The notes beneath the pieces were generated by a model. It was given only the letters and a program-made list of their open reading frames with translations, ran no database searches and was not told the DNA's origin. From Pseudomonadota bacterium (GTDB lineage Bacteria; Pseudomonadota; Gammaproteobacteria; Acidiferrobacterales; Acidiferrobacteraceae): a stretch of DNA of 64,000 bases. Of the stretch, positions 8,632-17,563 are shown one piece after another. Position 1 is the stretch's first letter. Each line of letters begins with the position of its first letter. The stretch spans positions 112,708 through 176,707 of the forward strand of contig JAJYRD010000060.1 in NCBI GenBank assembly GCA_021794275.1, written 5' to 3'. Both the position numbers and the translations under genes were made by a program.

Positions 8632-10002
8632 GTGAGCGAACTTTCAGCACTCTCCCCCCTCGACGGCCGCTATGCGCGGGACACGCGGGCACTTACGCCG
8701 ATCTTCAGCGAATGGGGCCTCATGCGCGCGCGCCTGCAAGCCGAGATCGCCTGGCTCGTGGGTTTGAGCGAAGAGCCGGGTGTCGCCGAATTGCCGCCCT
8801 TTCCAGCCCGCGCGCGCGAACGCCTCGACGCACTCGTGGCGGGCTTCGATGAACGGGCGGCCGACGCCATAAAAACCATAGAGGCCAAGACGAACCATGA
8901 TGTCAAGGCCATCGAGTACTACCTGCGCGGCTTCATGAATGAGCATCAAGACTTGAAGACGGCCTCCGAATTCGTGCACTTCGCGCTCACCTCGGAAGAC
9001 GTCAACAACGTCGCCTATGCCCTGATGGCCCAGAACGGACGCGATAAAGTGCTCCTGCCGGCGCTGGACGCCATCATTGCCTCCCTTGATGAGCTCGCCT
9101 GCGCCACCGCGTCGGTCTCGATGCTGGCGCGGACCCACGGGCAGCCCGCCTCTCCCACCACGGTGGGCAAGGAAATCCGGGTATTCGTGGCGCGGCTTGG
9201 CCGGGCGCGGGGAGAGATCCAGGCGGTACCGCTGCCGGCCAAGATGAACGGCGCGGTCGGCAATTACAATGCCCACTACGCGGCCTATCCCGAAATCGAC
9301 TGGCCCGCGGTCTCGGCGCGCGTACTCGCCGGACTCGGGCTCTCGCAGAATCCGCACACGACCCAGATCGAGCCACACGACGGCTTGGCCGAGCTCTGCC
9401 ATGCCGTAGCCCGCGCCAACACGATCCTGATCGATCTCTCGCGCGACCTGTGGGGCTATATCTCCCTTGGATATTTTCGCCAAAAGACACGTGCCGGCGA
9501 GGTCGGGTCGTCGACCATGCCGCACAAGGTCAATCCCATTGACTTCGAGAATGCGGAAGGCAATCTGGGGCTTGCCAACGCCCTCCTCGACCACCTCGCC
9601 GCCAAGCTTCCTATCAGCCGCTTCCAGCGCGATTTGAGCGACTCGACCGTACTGCGCAACGTCGGCAGCGCCTTCGGCTATGCGCTCCTCGCCTACCGCG
9701 CCTGCGCGCGCGGGCTCGGCAAGTTGTCCATCGATGAGGAGCGGGTGCGCGCCGACCTCGACTGCCACATCGAGGTTCTGACTGAGGCAGTGCAGACCGT
9801 CATGCGGCGCTATGGCCTGGCCGGCGGCTACGAGGAATTGAAGGACTTGAGCCGGGGACGCGCACTCACGGCCCAGGACCTGCGTAACTTTATAGCGCGT
9901 CTGTCGCTCCCACCCGAGGCGCGCGCGGCGCTCGAGCGCTTAAGCCCGGCGACCTACGTAGGCAACGCGCCCGCACAAGCGAAGGGCCGCCCGCACCCTT
10001 GA
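8632..10002 (+). CDS. purB: Adenylosuccinate lyase
   Basis: 456 aa, the same length as in E. coli. Cleaves SAICAR and adenylosuccinate in purine synthesis. The fumarase-superfamily signature is SSTMPHKVNPIDFENAEGN, with the flexible catalytic-Ser loop. The conserved TSEDVNN and ARTHGQPASPTTVGKE motifs are present. Start is GTG 8632 (VSELSALSPLDGRY), preceded by GGAAGGA. It follows the conserved rluE-nudJ-mnmA block but is separated from it by the inverted glycosylase gene, so it needs its own promoter. Confidence 0.97.
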   Translation: MSELSALSPLDGRYARDTRALTPIFSEWGLMRARLQAEIAWLVGLSEEPGVAELPPFPARARERLDALVAGFDERAADAIKTIEAKTNHDVKAIEYYLRGFMNEHQDLKTASEFVHFALTSEDVNNVAYALMAQNGRDKVLLPALDAIIASLDELACATASVSMLARTHGQPASPTTVGKEIRVFVARLGRARGEIQAVPLPAKMNGAVGNYNAHYAAYPEIDWPAVSARVLAGLGLSQNPHTTQIEPHDGLAELCHAVARANTILIDLSRDLWGYISLGYFRQKTRAGEVGSSTMPHKVNPIDFENAEGNLGLANALLDHLAAKLPISRFQRDLSDSTVLRNVGSAFGYALLAYRACARGLGKLSIDEERVRADLDCHIEVLTEAVQTVMRRYGLAGGYEELKDLSRGRALTAQDLRNFIARLSLPPEARAALERLSPATYVGNAPAQAKGRPHP

Positions 10003-10033
10003 AGAAACAGCTCATCGTCCGCACATAGCGTCC

Positions 10034-10951
10034 ATGCACTATCGTGACTATTATCGGATCATGGGGCTCGAGCGTACGGCGAGCGCGGAGGACATAAAGC
10101 GCGCCTACCGGAAACTCGCGCGCCGCTATCACCCGGACGTGAGCAAAGAACCCGGGGCCGAGGAGCGTTTCAAGGAGATCGGGGAGGCCTATGAGGTCTT
10201 GCGCGATCCGGAAAAACGCGCCGCCTACGATCGACTGGGAAGTCAGTGGCAGGCGGAGCAGGACTTCACGCCCCCGCCGGACTGGCGCGGGACCCATGGC
10301 GGGGGCGGCGGCCCGCACATCTTCGAGGGGCAGGAGTTCAGCGACTTTTTCGAGAGCCTCTTTGGCAGTGGTCGTCGCGGCGCCTCGGCGCGTGGCGCGG
10401 ATGAGACCGCTCACCTCACGATCACGCTCGAAGATGCATTCCATGGCGCCACAAAACCGGTGCGGCTCACCATCCCGCAGCGGGACGCCCATGGGCGCCT
10501 GGTTCCGGAGCAGCGCACATTGAATGTGCGTATCCCCAAGGGCATACAGCAGGGACAACAGATCCGCTTGGCCGGACAAGGCAACCCCGGGCGCGCCGGG
10601 GCGGGCGACCTCTATCTCGAGATCGCGATCGCGCCACACCCCCTCTACCGGCCCGATGGCCGTGATCTCTATCTCACGGCACCCGTGACTCCTTGGGAAG
10701 CCGCGCTCGGCGCGCGCCTCAAGGTGCCGACCCTCGCAGGGACGGTAGAGGTGCGCCTGCCGGAAGGCTCTCAGTCCGGCCAAAAACTACGGTTGAAGGG
10801 ACGCGGCATGCCCGGCACGCCCCCCGGCGATCAGTACGTCCTGATCGAGATCGTCAATCCGAAGGCCGACAGCGAAAAGGCACGCGAACTCTACCGTGCC
10901 ATGGCGCGGGATCTGGCCTTTGATCCTCGCGCGCACTGGGGGGCAGCATGA
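10034..10951 (+). CDS. cbpA: DnaJ-class co-chaperone CbpA
   Basis: 305 aa (E. coli CbpA is 306). DnaK co-chaperone and curved-DNA-binding protein. The J domain is at residues ~4-68 with the HPD motif in RRYHPDVSKE. A Gly-rich linker follows (GTHGGGGGP), then the two C-terminal substrate-binding beta domains (LTITLEDAFHGATKPVRL; GTVEVRLPEGSQSGQKLRL). There is no zinc-finger domain, which separates it from DnaJ. The stop overlaps the cbpM start by 4 bp (ATGA). Confidence 0.95.
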   Translation: MHYRDYYRIMGLERTASAEDIKRAYRKLARRYHPDVSKEPGAEERFKEIGEAYEVLRDPEKRAAYDRLGSQWQAEQDFTPPPDWRGTHGGGGGPHIFEGQEFSDFFESLFGSGRRGASARGADETAHLTITLEDAFHGATKPVRLTIPQRDAHGRLVPEQRTLNVRIPKGIQQGQQIRLAGQGNPGRAGAGDLYLEIAIAPHPLYRPDGRDLYLTAPVTPWEAALGARLKVPTLAGTVEVRLPEGSQSGQKLRLKGRGMPGTPPGDQYVLIEIVNPKADSEKARELYRAMARDLAFDPRAHWGAA

Positions 10952-11304
10952 GTGACGCACTGAATGGACTGGTCCTGGATGAACTCGAGATCGTGACCCG
11001 CGCCGATCTCTGCGGCAATGGGTGGGTGACCCCCGAGGAACTGGATCTGCTCGCGTCGCTTGGTGTCATTCACGGACGCGGCCAAGGTTATCCGGCGACG
11101 TGTCTTCGCATCGTCCGGCGCGCTGCGCGCCTGAAGAGGGGGCTCGAGGCCGATTGGGAGGCGGTCGCGGTCATCATGGACCTCTTGCACGAGGTCGAGG
11201 CGCTCAAAAGCGAATTGCGTGGCCTCAAGGCCCGCGAGCGGCAGCGGCTCGCACCAGGGGACGACCCGCACGTCTTCCCCGAGGACGGGGAGCCCCGCGA
11301 CTAA
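10948..11304 (+). CDS. cbpM: Chaperone modulator CbpM
   Basis: 118 aa. Small partner that binds the J domain of CbpA and inhibits its co-chaperone and DNA-binding activity. It shows the MerR-like helix-turn-helix arrangement typical of CbpM (ADLCGNGWVTPEELDLLASL), then a coiled helix (VIMDLLHEVEALKSELRGLK). It is coupled to cbpA by an ATGA overlap, as in other proteobacteria. The 3' end overlaps the convergent zinc-ribbon gene by 4 bp. Confidence 0.92.
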   Translation: MSDALNGLVLDELEIVTRADLCGNGWVTPEELDLLASLGVIHGRGQGYPATCLRIVRRAARLKRGLEADWEAVAVIMDLLHEVEALKSELRGLKARERQRLAPGDDPHVFPEDGEPRD

Positions 11305-11870
11305 CGCCTGCGCAGGCTCGGGATGCCGGAGACCGGCGACGACGTGGTAAGTCGGTAACCGCAGGTGCAGCGCTCGACCCCATAGGCAACGGGCGCGGTG
11401 CAATGCGGACACGTATTGGACGTCGCAACCACATCAGCCCCAAAGACGAAACCGCAAGCGCAACGTCCGACACTCTGCGGCATCGTAGCGGTGCAAACCG
11501 GGCACTCCTTGTCGGCGGTGGCGCGCCGTGGAGGTTCTGCGCGGGCGGTCTCGTGCTGACCCTGACGATAGGCGTCCAGGTCACGCCCCAGGGCTTCCAA
11601 ATCGGCCACGGCGAGCGCGAGCGCCCGCGCATGCCCGCGATCCTCGGGGTGCAGCCCGGTTGCATGGCGTAAGCGCTCCATTTCTTCGCGCGCCTGTTTG
11701 AAGCGCGCCGCCAGATATTCCCCGTACAGACGCTCCTGATCCTGTTCGCTCTCGCTCGCCAGGGCCTCGACATAGCCGCAAAATGGACAGGCGCGCGAAT
11801 CGCGCGCGTACTGACGTGCGCACGACGGGCAAGGTTTGCGATACAGAGTAGAAATCGCGTCGTCGGTCAT
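11301..11870 (-). CDS. Uncharacterised protein with three zinc-ribbon-like Cys pairs
   Basis: 189 aa, not recognised as a named family. N-terminus: CPSC...CPFC (residues ~14-32). Middle: charged, probably helical segment (ESEQDQERLYGEYLAARF). C-terminus: CPVC...CACGF and CPHC...CTCGY, two consecutive double-zinc-ribbon-like modules. Twelve cysteines in six CxxC or CxCG motifs point to three structural zinc sites, and there is no signal peptide or membrane segment. ATG 11870 is preceded by AGGAGG. It is convergent with cbpM (4-bp overlap). It could be an adaptor or RNA/protein-binding protein, but function is unknown. Confidence 0.75.
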   Translation of the reverse strand: MTDDAISTLYRKPCPSCARQYARDSRACPFCGYVEALASESEQDQERLYGEYLAARFKQAREEMERLRHATGLHPEDRGHARALALAVADLEALGRDLDAYRQGQHETARAEPPRRATADKECPVCTATMPQSVGRCACGFVFGADVVATSNTCPHCTAPVAYGVERCTCGYRLTTSSPVSGIPSLRRR

Positions 11871-12034
11871 GGGGCCTCCTTAAGCCACCCCAACTATAGA
11901 ACGCCCTAACTCATTGGGAAAGCTCGCTTGTCGGCTGGACGCGGCCGTCGATGCCGATACCGGCCCGGGGACGCGGGACCGCACCCATCCGCCCGATAGC
12001 CGCACCCCGAGGCGAAGGCTTAGTCTTGAGCGTC

Positions 12035-14176
12035 ATGGATAAACTGCTCGTAGAGGGTCGCAACTGCTGGCGCATCGTAATAGCCGACGAGATCGCCTTC
12101 CTGATCGACGGTGAAAATTATTTCCGCGCCTTCAAGGAAGCCGTATGCGCGGCTCAAAGCACCATCCTCATATCCGCATGGGATGTCGATAGCCGTATGT
12201 ATCTGGAGGGCACACCGGACCCAGGTGGCCGCACCCTGGAGGGCCGCCTGGGACCCTTTCTCGACGGCATCATCCGCGCTAAACCGCACCTGCACGCCTT
12301 CCTTCTCAGTTGGGACTTCTCGCTCATCTTCGCCCTGGAGCGCGAGCCCTTCCCGGCCTTCAAGCTCGGATGGCGCACGCACCGGCGCCTGCACTTCCAT
12401 CTCGATGGACATCACCCGCCGGCCGCGTCGCATCACCAGAAGATCGTGGTCGTGGACGATAGGATCGCCTTTGTCGGGGGTCTCGACCTCACCATCCATC
12501 GTTGGGACACGCGCGAGCACCGCGCCCACGACTCCCGTAGGCTGAATCCCGCAGGGCGGTCATACGACCCCTTCCATGACGTGCAGGTCGCCGTGAGCGG
12601 GCCCGCGGCGGCCGCCCTTGCCGATCTGGTGCGCAGACGCTGGTGGCGTGCGACCGGCGCGGCCGTGCCACCCGCCACCGCCCAGCCATCATGGATATGG
12701 CCGCTTTCGGTGCGACCGGTACTGCGCCATGTGCGGGTCGGTATCAGCCGTACCGAAGCACCCGAGGACGGAGGCGCGCGCATCGATGAGATACGCTCAC
12801 TCTACCGCGATGCGCTCGCGCGCGCCGAGCGCTTCGTCTACATCGAGAACCAATATCTGACGGCGGCGGCCGTCGGAGACGCGCTGGCCGACCTGTTACG
12901 ACGCGATGACCCGCCCGAGATCGTCATCGTCCTCCCCTTAAGCGTGCCCGGATGGCTGCAGCAACATACCATGGGCGTCCTGCGCGCGCGCCTTTTGAAA
13001 CGGCTGCGCGCACTGGATCAGCGCGGCCGCCTGCATGTCTGCTATCCGGTGGTACCGGGTATAGGCCCCGGCTGCATCAAGGTCCATTCGAAGGTCCTGA
13101 TCACAGACGAGCGCTTTGTAACCATAGGGTCGGCGAATATCAACAATCGCTCCATGGGCCTCGATAGCGAATGCAACATAAGCATGGAAAGCGAAGGCGA
13201 TCCCGTGATCGAACGCGCCATCGACGAGCTACGTTGTGATCTGTTGGGTGAACATCTGGGATGGACACCGGCCGAGGTCCGCCTGCGCCAACGGGATGCG
13301 GGCTCGTGGCTCGACATGATCAAGGCGCGGCGCGCCCATGCCCGCCATCTGGAACCCCTCGAGGAAACCCCGGAGGAGACCCTGTCACCGGTCGCGGACG
13401 CCCTCATAGCCGACCCCGAAGGACCGGTGGCCGCGCCGGAATTGATCGCGGCCTACGTGCCCGAGGCGGCCCGCGAGCACCTGGCCACGCACCTCCTGCG
13501 CAACGCGCTCATACTGGTGATCCTGGGTTCGCTCGGCGCCGTGTGGCATTTCACCCCCCTGCACTCCTGGCTCGACATCCCAAAAATCATGGCAGCGCTA
13601 CACAAGGCCAGCCGCTTCGCAGCGGCCCCCGTGGTCTTATGGGGCGCCTACCTCGCCGGCGGCCTCGCGTTTTTCCCAGTCACCCTGCTGATCGTCGTGA
13701 CGGCACTGGCCTTCGGGCCCCCACAAAGCCTGCTCTACGCCTTTCTGGGATGCCTGTCGAGCGCCACACTGAACTACGTGATCGGCCGCGCGCTCGGGCA
13801 GCGCACCCTCGATCGCTTCGCCAAAGACCATTGGCGCGAGCTTCGGCATCGCTTGCGGCGCCAGGGACTTGGCGCCATGATCGCAGTAAGCTTGGTGCCG
13901 GTCGCCCCCTTCACCCTGGTTACGGCCGCGGCCGGCGCCCTCAATATCCGCTACCGCGACCTCCTCATAGGAACCGCCATCGGGGTCGCCCCAGGCATCC
14001 TCGCGCTTACTCTTTTTACGCGTAGCCTGGCGTCAACCCTGGATCATCCCGCCGGGAAACAGGTTCTGTTCCTGGTTTTCATAGCCGCCGCACTCGCTGC
14101 CGCGGCCCTCGCGCTGCGCCGATGGGTGGGTCAGCATCTCACGAAAAACAAACACGCCGCCTGCGCCCGTAAATGA
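12035..14176 (+). CDS. Phospholipase D/cardiolipin synthase-like protein fused to a VTT (DedA/TVP38) membrane domain
   Basis: 713 aa from ATG 12035; a TTG at 12026 with better ribosome-site spacing is an alternative. The N-terminal two thirds carry two HKD motifs, HHQKIVVVDD (His134, Lys136, Asp141) and HSKVLITDE (His351, Lys353, Asp358), as in phospholipase D/cardiolipin synthases. The C-terminal ~170 residues are a membrane domain with the VTT/SNARE-associated pattern (FPVTLLIVVTALAFGP, then LVPVAPFTLVTAAAGALN). Such fusions are known in proteobacteria and are presumed to act on membrane phospholipids, but the exact reaction is unproven. It is coupled by ATGA to the next gene. Confidence 0.9.
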   Translation: MDKLLVEGRNCWRIVIADEIAFLIDGENYFRAFKEAVCAAQSTILISAWDVDSRMYLEGTPDPGGRTLEGRLGPFLDGIIRAKPHLHAFLLSWDFSLIFALEREPFPAFKLGWRTHRRLHFHLDGHHPPAASHHQKIVVVDDRIAFVGGLDLTIHRWDTREHRAHDSRRLNPAGRSYDPFHDVQVAVSGPAAAALADLVRRRWWRATGAAVPPATAQPSWIWPLSVRPVLRHVRVGISRTEAPEDGGARIDEIRSLYRDALARAERFVYIENQYLTAAAVGDALADLLRRDDPPEIVIVLPLSVPGWLQQHTMGVLRARLLKRLRALDQRGRLHVCYPVVPGIGPGCIKVHSKVLITDERFVTIGSANINNRSMGLDSECNISMESEGDPVIERAIDELRCDLLGEHLGWTPAEVRLRQRDAGSWLDMIKARRAHARHLEPLEETPEETLSPVADALIADPEGPVAAPELIAAYVPEAAREHLATHLLRNALILVILGSLGAVWHFTPLHSWLDIPKIMAALHKASRFAAAPVVLWGAYLAGGLAFFPVTLLIVVTALAFGPPQSLLYAFLGCLSSATLNYVIGRALGQRTLDRFAKDHWRELRHRLRRQGLGAMIAVSLVPVAPFTLVTAAAGALNIRYRDLLIGTAIGVAPGILALTLFTRSLASTLDHPAGKQVLFLVFIAAALAAAALALRRWVGQHLTKNKHAACARK

Positions 14177-14874
14177 GCGTAACTTTAAGTGTCGTCTCCT
14201 ATAACGTCCATGGGTGCGTCGGACGCGACCGCAGGCGCGACGCGGATCGCGTCGCAGAGACGATCCGGCGCATCGGTGCCGACGTGGTGGGACTGCAAGA
14301 GGTGGATACGCATTCCGGACCCGGCCTCGACAGCAGCCAGATGGACTATCTTCCGCATGCCACCGGCATGAACGCCGCGCGCGGGCCGGTCTTGAGCCGC
14401 CATCACGGCCATTACGGCAACCTGGTCTTGAGCGCACTCCCCATTCTGGCGGTACGCCACATCGATCTGAGTGTCGCGCATCGCGAGCCGCGCGGGGCAC
14501 TGGACTGCGACATCGCGCTCGCCGATCGCGTACTGCGGGTGGTGGTGACCCATTTCGGATTGCGGCCGGCGGAACGGCGCGCGCAGGCCCGGCGGCTCAT
14601 GGAGGCGCTCGCCCACGACTGCGCGAAGCCACTCGTCGTGATGGGTGACTTCAACGACTGGCGATCCCGCGCCCCAACCCTGACACCCCTGCACACGGCC
14701 CTGGGCGCGCGGCCGAGCCCGCCGACCTATCCGGCGTTCTTCCCGCTCCTACCGCTCGACCGCGTCTTCGTCTGTCCGCCCGAGGCCCAAGTCACCCTAC
14801 ACACCGAGGCATCGCCCACATCACGCGTCTGCTCGGACCATCTGCCGCTTCAGGCCAGCGTCACTTTGCCTTGA
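14173..14874 (+). CDS. Endonuclease/exonuclease/phosphatase-fold protein
   Basis: 233 aa. The EEP superfamily metal-dependent phosphoesterase pattern is complete: SYNVHGCVGRD (Asn), VVGLQEVDTH (metal-binding Glu), VTHFG, MGDFNDWR (Asp/Asn) and SDHLPLQA (catalytic Asp-His). There is no signal peptide. It starts inside the stop of the PLD-VTT gene (ATGA), so the pair is co-expressed. PLD plus EEP neighbours often act in lipid or phosphodiester metabolism; a role on phospholipid head groups is inference. The 3' end overlaps the convergent CDGSH gene by 14 bp. Confidence 0.88.
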   Translation: MSVTLSVVSYNVHGCVGRDRRRDADRVAETIRRIGADVVGLQEVDTHSGPGLDSSQMDYLPHATGMNAARGPVLSRHHGHYGNLVLSALPILAVRHIDLSVAHREPRGALDCDIALADRVLRVVVTHFGLRPAERRAQARRLMEALAHDCAKPLVVMGDFNDWRSRAPTLTPLHTALGARPSPPTYPAFFPLLPLDRVFVCPPEAQVTLHTEASPTSRVCSDHLPLQASVTLP

Positions 14875-15073
14875 AGGCCGCGGCGGTCTCGGCGGATTTG
14901 AAGCCGATCTTCACATGCGTGCCGTCGCAAAACGGTTTGCGTGCCGAAGCCCCGCAGCGACAGAGGGCAACCGGCTTCCCCGCCTCCACAGGAAAGGATG
15001 CGCCGGTCTCATCTACGATATCCGCGCCCTCAACGAGATAGGGCCCATTCGCCTTCACGGTAATCTTTGTCAT
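14861..15073 (-). CDS. CDGSH-type iron-sulfur protein
   Basis: 70 aa. Small [2Fe-2S] protein. The signature C-x-C-x8-C-x3-H is seen in CRCGASARKPFCDGTH (Cys38, Cys40, Cys49, His53). There is one CDGSH domain and no membrane anchor, so it is probably soluble and involved in redox or iron-sulfur handling. It lies 16 bp downstream of ilvD, itself an iron-sulfur enzyme, on the same strand, so the two are probably co-transcribed. That fits a supply or redox role but does not prove one. Confidence 0.92.
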   Translation of the reverse strand: MTKITVKANGPYLVEGADIVDETGASFPVEAGKPVALCRCGASARKPFCDGTHVKIGFKSAETAAAFKAK

Positions 15074-15089
15074 ACGATCTCCTTCGCCG

Positions 15090-16769
15090 TTATTCGTCCG
15101 TCACGCAACCCTGCGATGCGTTCTGGACATTCTTGATGTATTTCTTCAAAGTCCCGCGCGTCGCTTTATAGGGCGGCATGACCCATGCCGCGCGTCTGCG
15201 CGCCCATTCCTCGTCGCTCACGTCGGCCCACAGCCCGCGTGTCTGCACGTCTATAGTGATCTGGTCTCCGTCCTGCACGAGCGCGATGGGACCCCCTTCC
15301 TGCGCCTCCGGGACCACATGGCCTATGATGAAGCCATGCGATCCGCCGGAGAATCGGCCGTCGGTGATGAGCGCCACGTCTGAGCCGAGCCCGGCCCCCA
15401 TAAGCGCAGAGGTCGGGGTGAGCATCTCGGGCATGCCCGGACCCCCCTTGGGTCCTTCATAACGAATGATCACGACGTCGCCGCGCTGGACGCCACCCTT
15501 TTCGAGTGCCGCCAGCATGGCTTCCTCGGAATCGAACACGCGTGCAGGCCCCGTGAACGAAAGCCCTTCCTTGCCCGTGATCTTCGCCACCGAGCCGCCG
15601 GGTGCGAGGTTCCCGAACAGAATCTGGATATGGGCGGTCTCCTTGATCGGCTGATCCCACGGCCGGATCACCTGCTGTCCATCATGCAAGGGCGCCGCGT
15701 CCGCGAGGTTTTCGGCCACCGTCTTGCCGGTCACCGTGAGGCAATCGCCGTGGATGAGACCCTTCTCCCACAAGAGTCGCATGACCGCGGGCACGCCACC
15801 CGCCAGATGCAGGTCCTCCATCACATACTTGCCGCTCGGCTTCAGATCAGCGAGCAGCGGTACCCGGTCGCTCAACACCTGGAAATCCTCCAAGGTGAGG
15901 CTCACGTCGACTGCGCGCGCCATCGCAAGCAGGTGCAAGACCGCGTTGGTCGAGCCACCGAGCACCATGACGATGGCAAGCGCATTCTCAAAGGCCTTGC
16001 GCGTCATGATGTCGCGCGGCTTGATGTCGCGCTCGAGCAACATGCGCACGACGGCACCCGCGCGCCGACATTCCTCGCCCTTGGCGGGGTCGACTGCGGG
16101 CGTGGACGAGCTATAGGGGAGACTCATTCCCAGGGCTTCGATCGCCGAGGCCATGGTGTTGGCGGTATACATGCCCCCGCAGGCACCAGCCCCTGGACAG
16201 GCATGACGGATGACGTCGCTACGTTCCTCCTCCGTGATCTTGCCTACCAGGAAGGCGCCATAGGCCTGGAAGGCCGACACAATATCCAGGGTCTCGCCGC
16301 CGCGCGCGTGTCCGGGCTTGATCGAGCCGCCATAGATCATAAGCCCGGGACGATTGACACGCGCCATGCCGATGATGCAACCCGGCATGTTCTTGTCGCA
16401 CCCAGGCAGCGTGATCTGCGCGTCATACCACTGCGCCCCCATGATGGTCTCGATCGAATCGGCGATCAGATCACGCGACTGCAGCGAGAAGCTCATCCCA
16501 TCCGTACCCATCGACATGCCATCGGAGACCCCGACCGTGTTGAAGCGCATGCCGACAAGACCGGCCTCGGTCACACCGTCTTTGACGAGGCCCGCGAGAT
16601 CCAGGAGATGCATATTGCAGGTGTTGCCCTCGAACCACACACTACCAATGCCCACCTGGGCTTTATCCATGTCGGCGGGCGTGAGCCCCGTGCCGTACAA
16701 CATCGCTTGAGAAGCCCCTTGCGATTTGGGTCCGGTGATCTTTGCGCTATAACGGTTAAGCTTTATCAT
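15090..16769 (-). CDS. ilvD: Dihydroxy-acid dehydratase
   Basis: 559 aa. Third enzyme of valine/isoleucine synthesis. The start [14 protein letters not shown] at 16769 has GGAGGA just upstream; the frame stays open further 5' but that is the divergent gene's shadow. The iron-sulfur cysteines are Cys51 (EGNTCNMH), Cys124 ([11 protein letters not shown]) and Cys197 ([12 protein letters not shown]). The overall form and length match the shorter, [2Fe-2S]-type dehydratases rather than the ~616-aa E. coli [4Fe-4S] enzyme. It is followed by the CDGSH gene. Confidence 0.96.
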   Translation of the reverse strand: MIKLNRYSAKITGPKSQGASQAMLYGTGLTPADMDKAQVGIGSVWFEGNTCNMHLLDLAGLVKDGVTEAGLVGMRFNTVGVSDGMSMGTDGMSFSLQSRDLIADSIETIMGAQWYDAQITLPGCDKNMPGCIIGMARVNRPGLMIYGGSIKPGHARGGETLDIVSAFQAYGAFLVGKITEEERSDVIRHACPGAGACGGMYTANTMASAIEALGMSLPYSSSTPAVDPAKGEECRRAGAVVRMLLERDIKPRDIMTRKAFENALAIVMVLGGSTNAVLHLLAMARAVDVSLTLEDFQVLSDRVPLLADLKPSGKYVMEDLHLAGGVPAVMRLLWEKGLIHGDCLTVTGKTVAENLADAAPLHDGQQVIRPWDQPIKETAHIQILFGNLAPGGSVAKITGKEGLSFTGPARVFDSEEAMLAALEKGGVQRGDVVIIRYEGPKGGPGMPEMLTPTSALMGAGLGSDVALITDGRFSGGSHGFIIGHVVPEAQEGGPIALVQDGDQITIDVQTRGLWADVSDEEWARRRAAWVMPPYKATRGTLKKYIKNVQNASQGCVTDE

Positions 16770-16790
16770 ATGTCCTCCGCGGGGCTTGCC

Positions 16791-16820
16791 ATTGTAGCGA
16801 TGAAGGCGCCGACCCGACAA
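16791..16820 (-). promoter_or_regulatory. Candidate sigma-70 promoter of ilvD
   Basis: On the minus strand TTGTCG (16815-16820) is followed after 18 bp by TACAAT (16791-16796). Transcription would start near 16784, leaving a 15-nt leader that just contains the GGAGGA ribosome site of ilvD. No leader peptide or attenuator fits in that space. Confidence 0.45.
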
Positions 16821-16846
16821 CCGATAGCGACCGAAAGCCACGACCC

Positions 16847-17563
16847 ATGACCGACGCCCTCGTGCGCATCTCCAAATTATTGGCCTCGCGGGGGGTCTGC
16901 TCACGGCGCGAGGCCGACTACTACCTCGAACAGGGGCTCGTGCGGGTCGATGGGCGTCCGGCGGCCCTCGGCGAACGGGCCGCCCCCGACGCCCGCATCA
17001 CGCTCTTGCCGGATGCGCGGGCCCGGCAAGAACGCCGCGTCACGATCCTCTTGAACAAACCCTTAGGCTACGTCTCCGGGCAACCGGAAAAGGGCTATCA
17101 AAGCGCTCACGTCCTTTTAACGCCCGAGGCCTATGCGGGACCCGCCCCGCCACCGCGCGTCCCCCAGGGACTGGCCGTTGCCGGGCGCCTCGATATCGAC
17201 TCTCAAGGCCTGCTCGTGCTCACCGAGGATGGTCGTATCGCACGACTCCTAATCGGTGGCAACTCTATTGAAAAGGAGTACCACGTGCGCGTCGACGGGC
17301 CCATAGACGATGCCGCCCTGGAGGCCCTGCGCGGACCGCTCGCCCTCGATGGCAGGGCCCTACGGCCGGCGCGCGTGGAGCGCCTTGCCGCCGACGCCCT
17401 GGCCATGACCTTGACCGAGGGCCGCAAGCGCCAGATCCGACGTATGTTGAAGCTTGTTGGGCGCGAGGTGCGGGCCTTGAAGCGCGTGCGCATCGGCCGC
17501 ATCCGTTTGGGGGGCCTGAAACCGGGCCAGTGGCGCCCCCTCGCTCAAGGCGAGCGCTTCTAG
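16847..17563 (+). CDS. Ribosomal large-subunit pseudouridine synthase, RluB/RluF family
   Basis: 238 aa. The S4 RNA-binding domain is at residues ~5-50 ([20 protein letters not shown]). The catalytic domain follows, with [18 protein letters not shown] (Asp116) and [17 protein letters not shown]. The N-terminal [12 protein letters not shown] and the DxDSQGL motif look closest to RluF (U2604), but a true RluB lies elsewhere in this window (46226-46975), so the symbol is left blank. It is divergent from ilvD (77 bp). The stop directly abuts the GTG of pyrD, so the two are probably one transcript. Confidence 0.88.
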   Translation: MTDALVRISKLLASRGVCSRREADYYLEQGLVRVDGRPAALGERAAPDARITLLPDARARQERRVTILLNKPLGYVSGQPEKGYQSAHVLLTPEAYAGPAPPPRVPQGLAVAGRLDIDSQGLLVLTEDGRIARLLIGGNSIEKEYHVRVDGPIDDAALEALRGPLALDGRALRPARVERLAADALAMTLTEGRKRQIRRMLKLVGREVRALKRVRIGRIRLGGLKPGQWRPLAQGERF

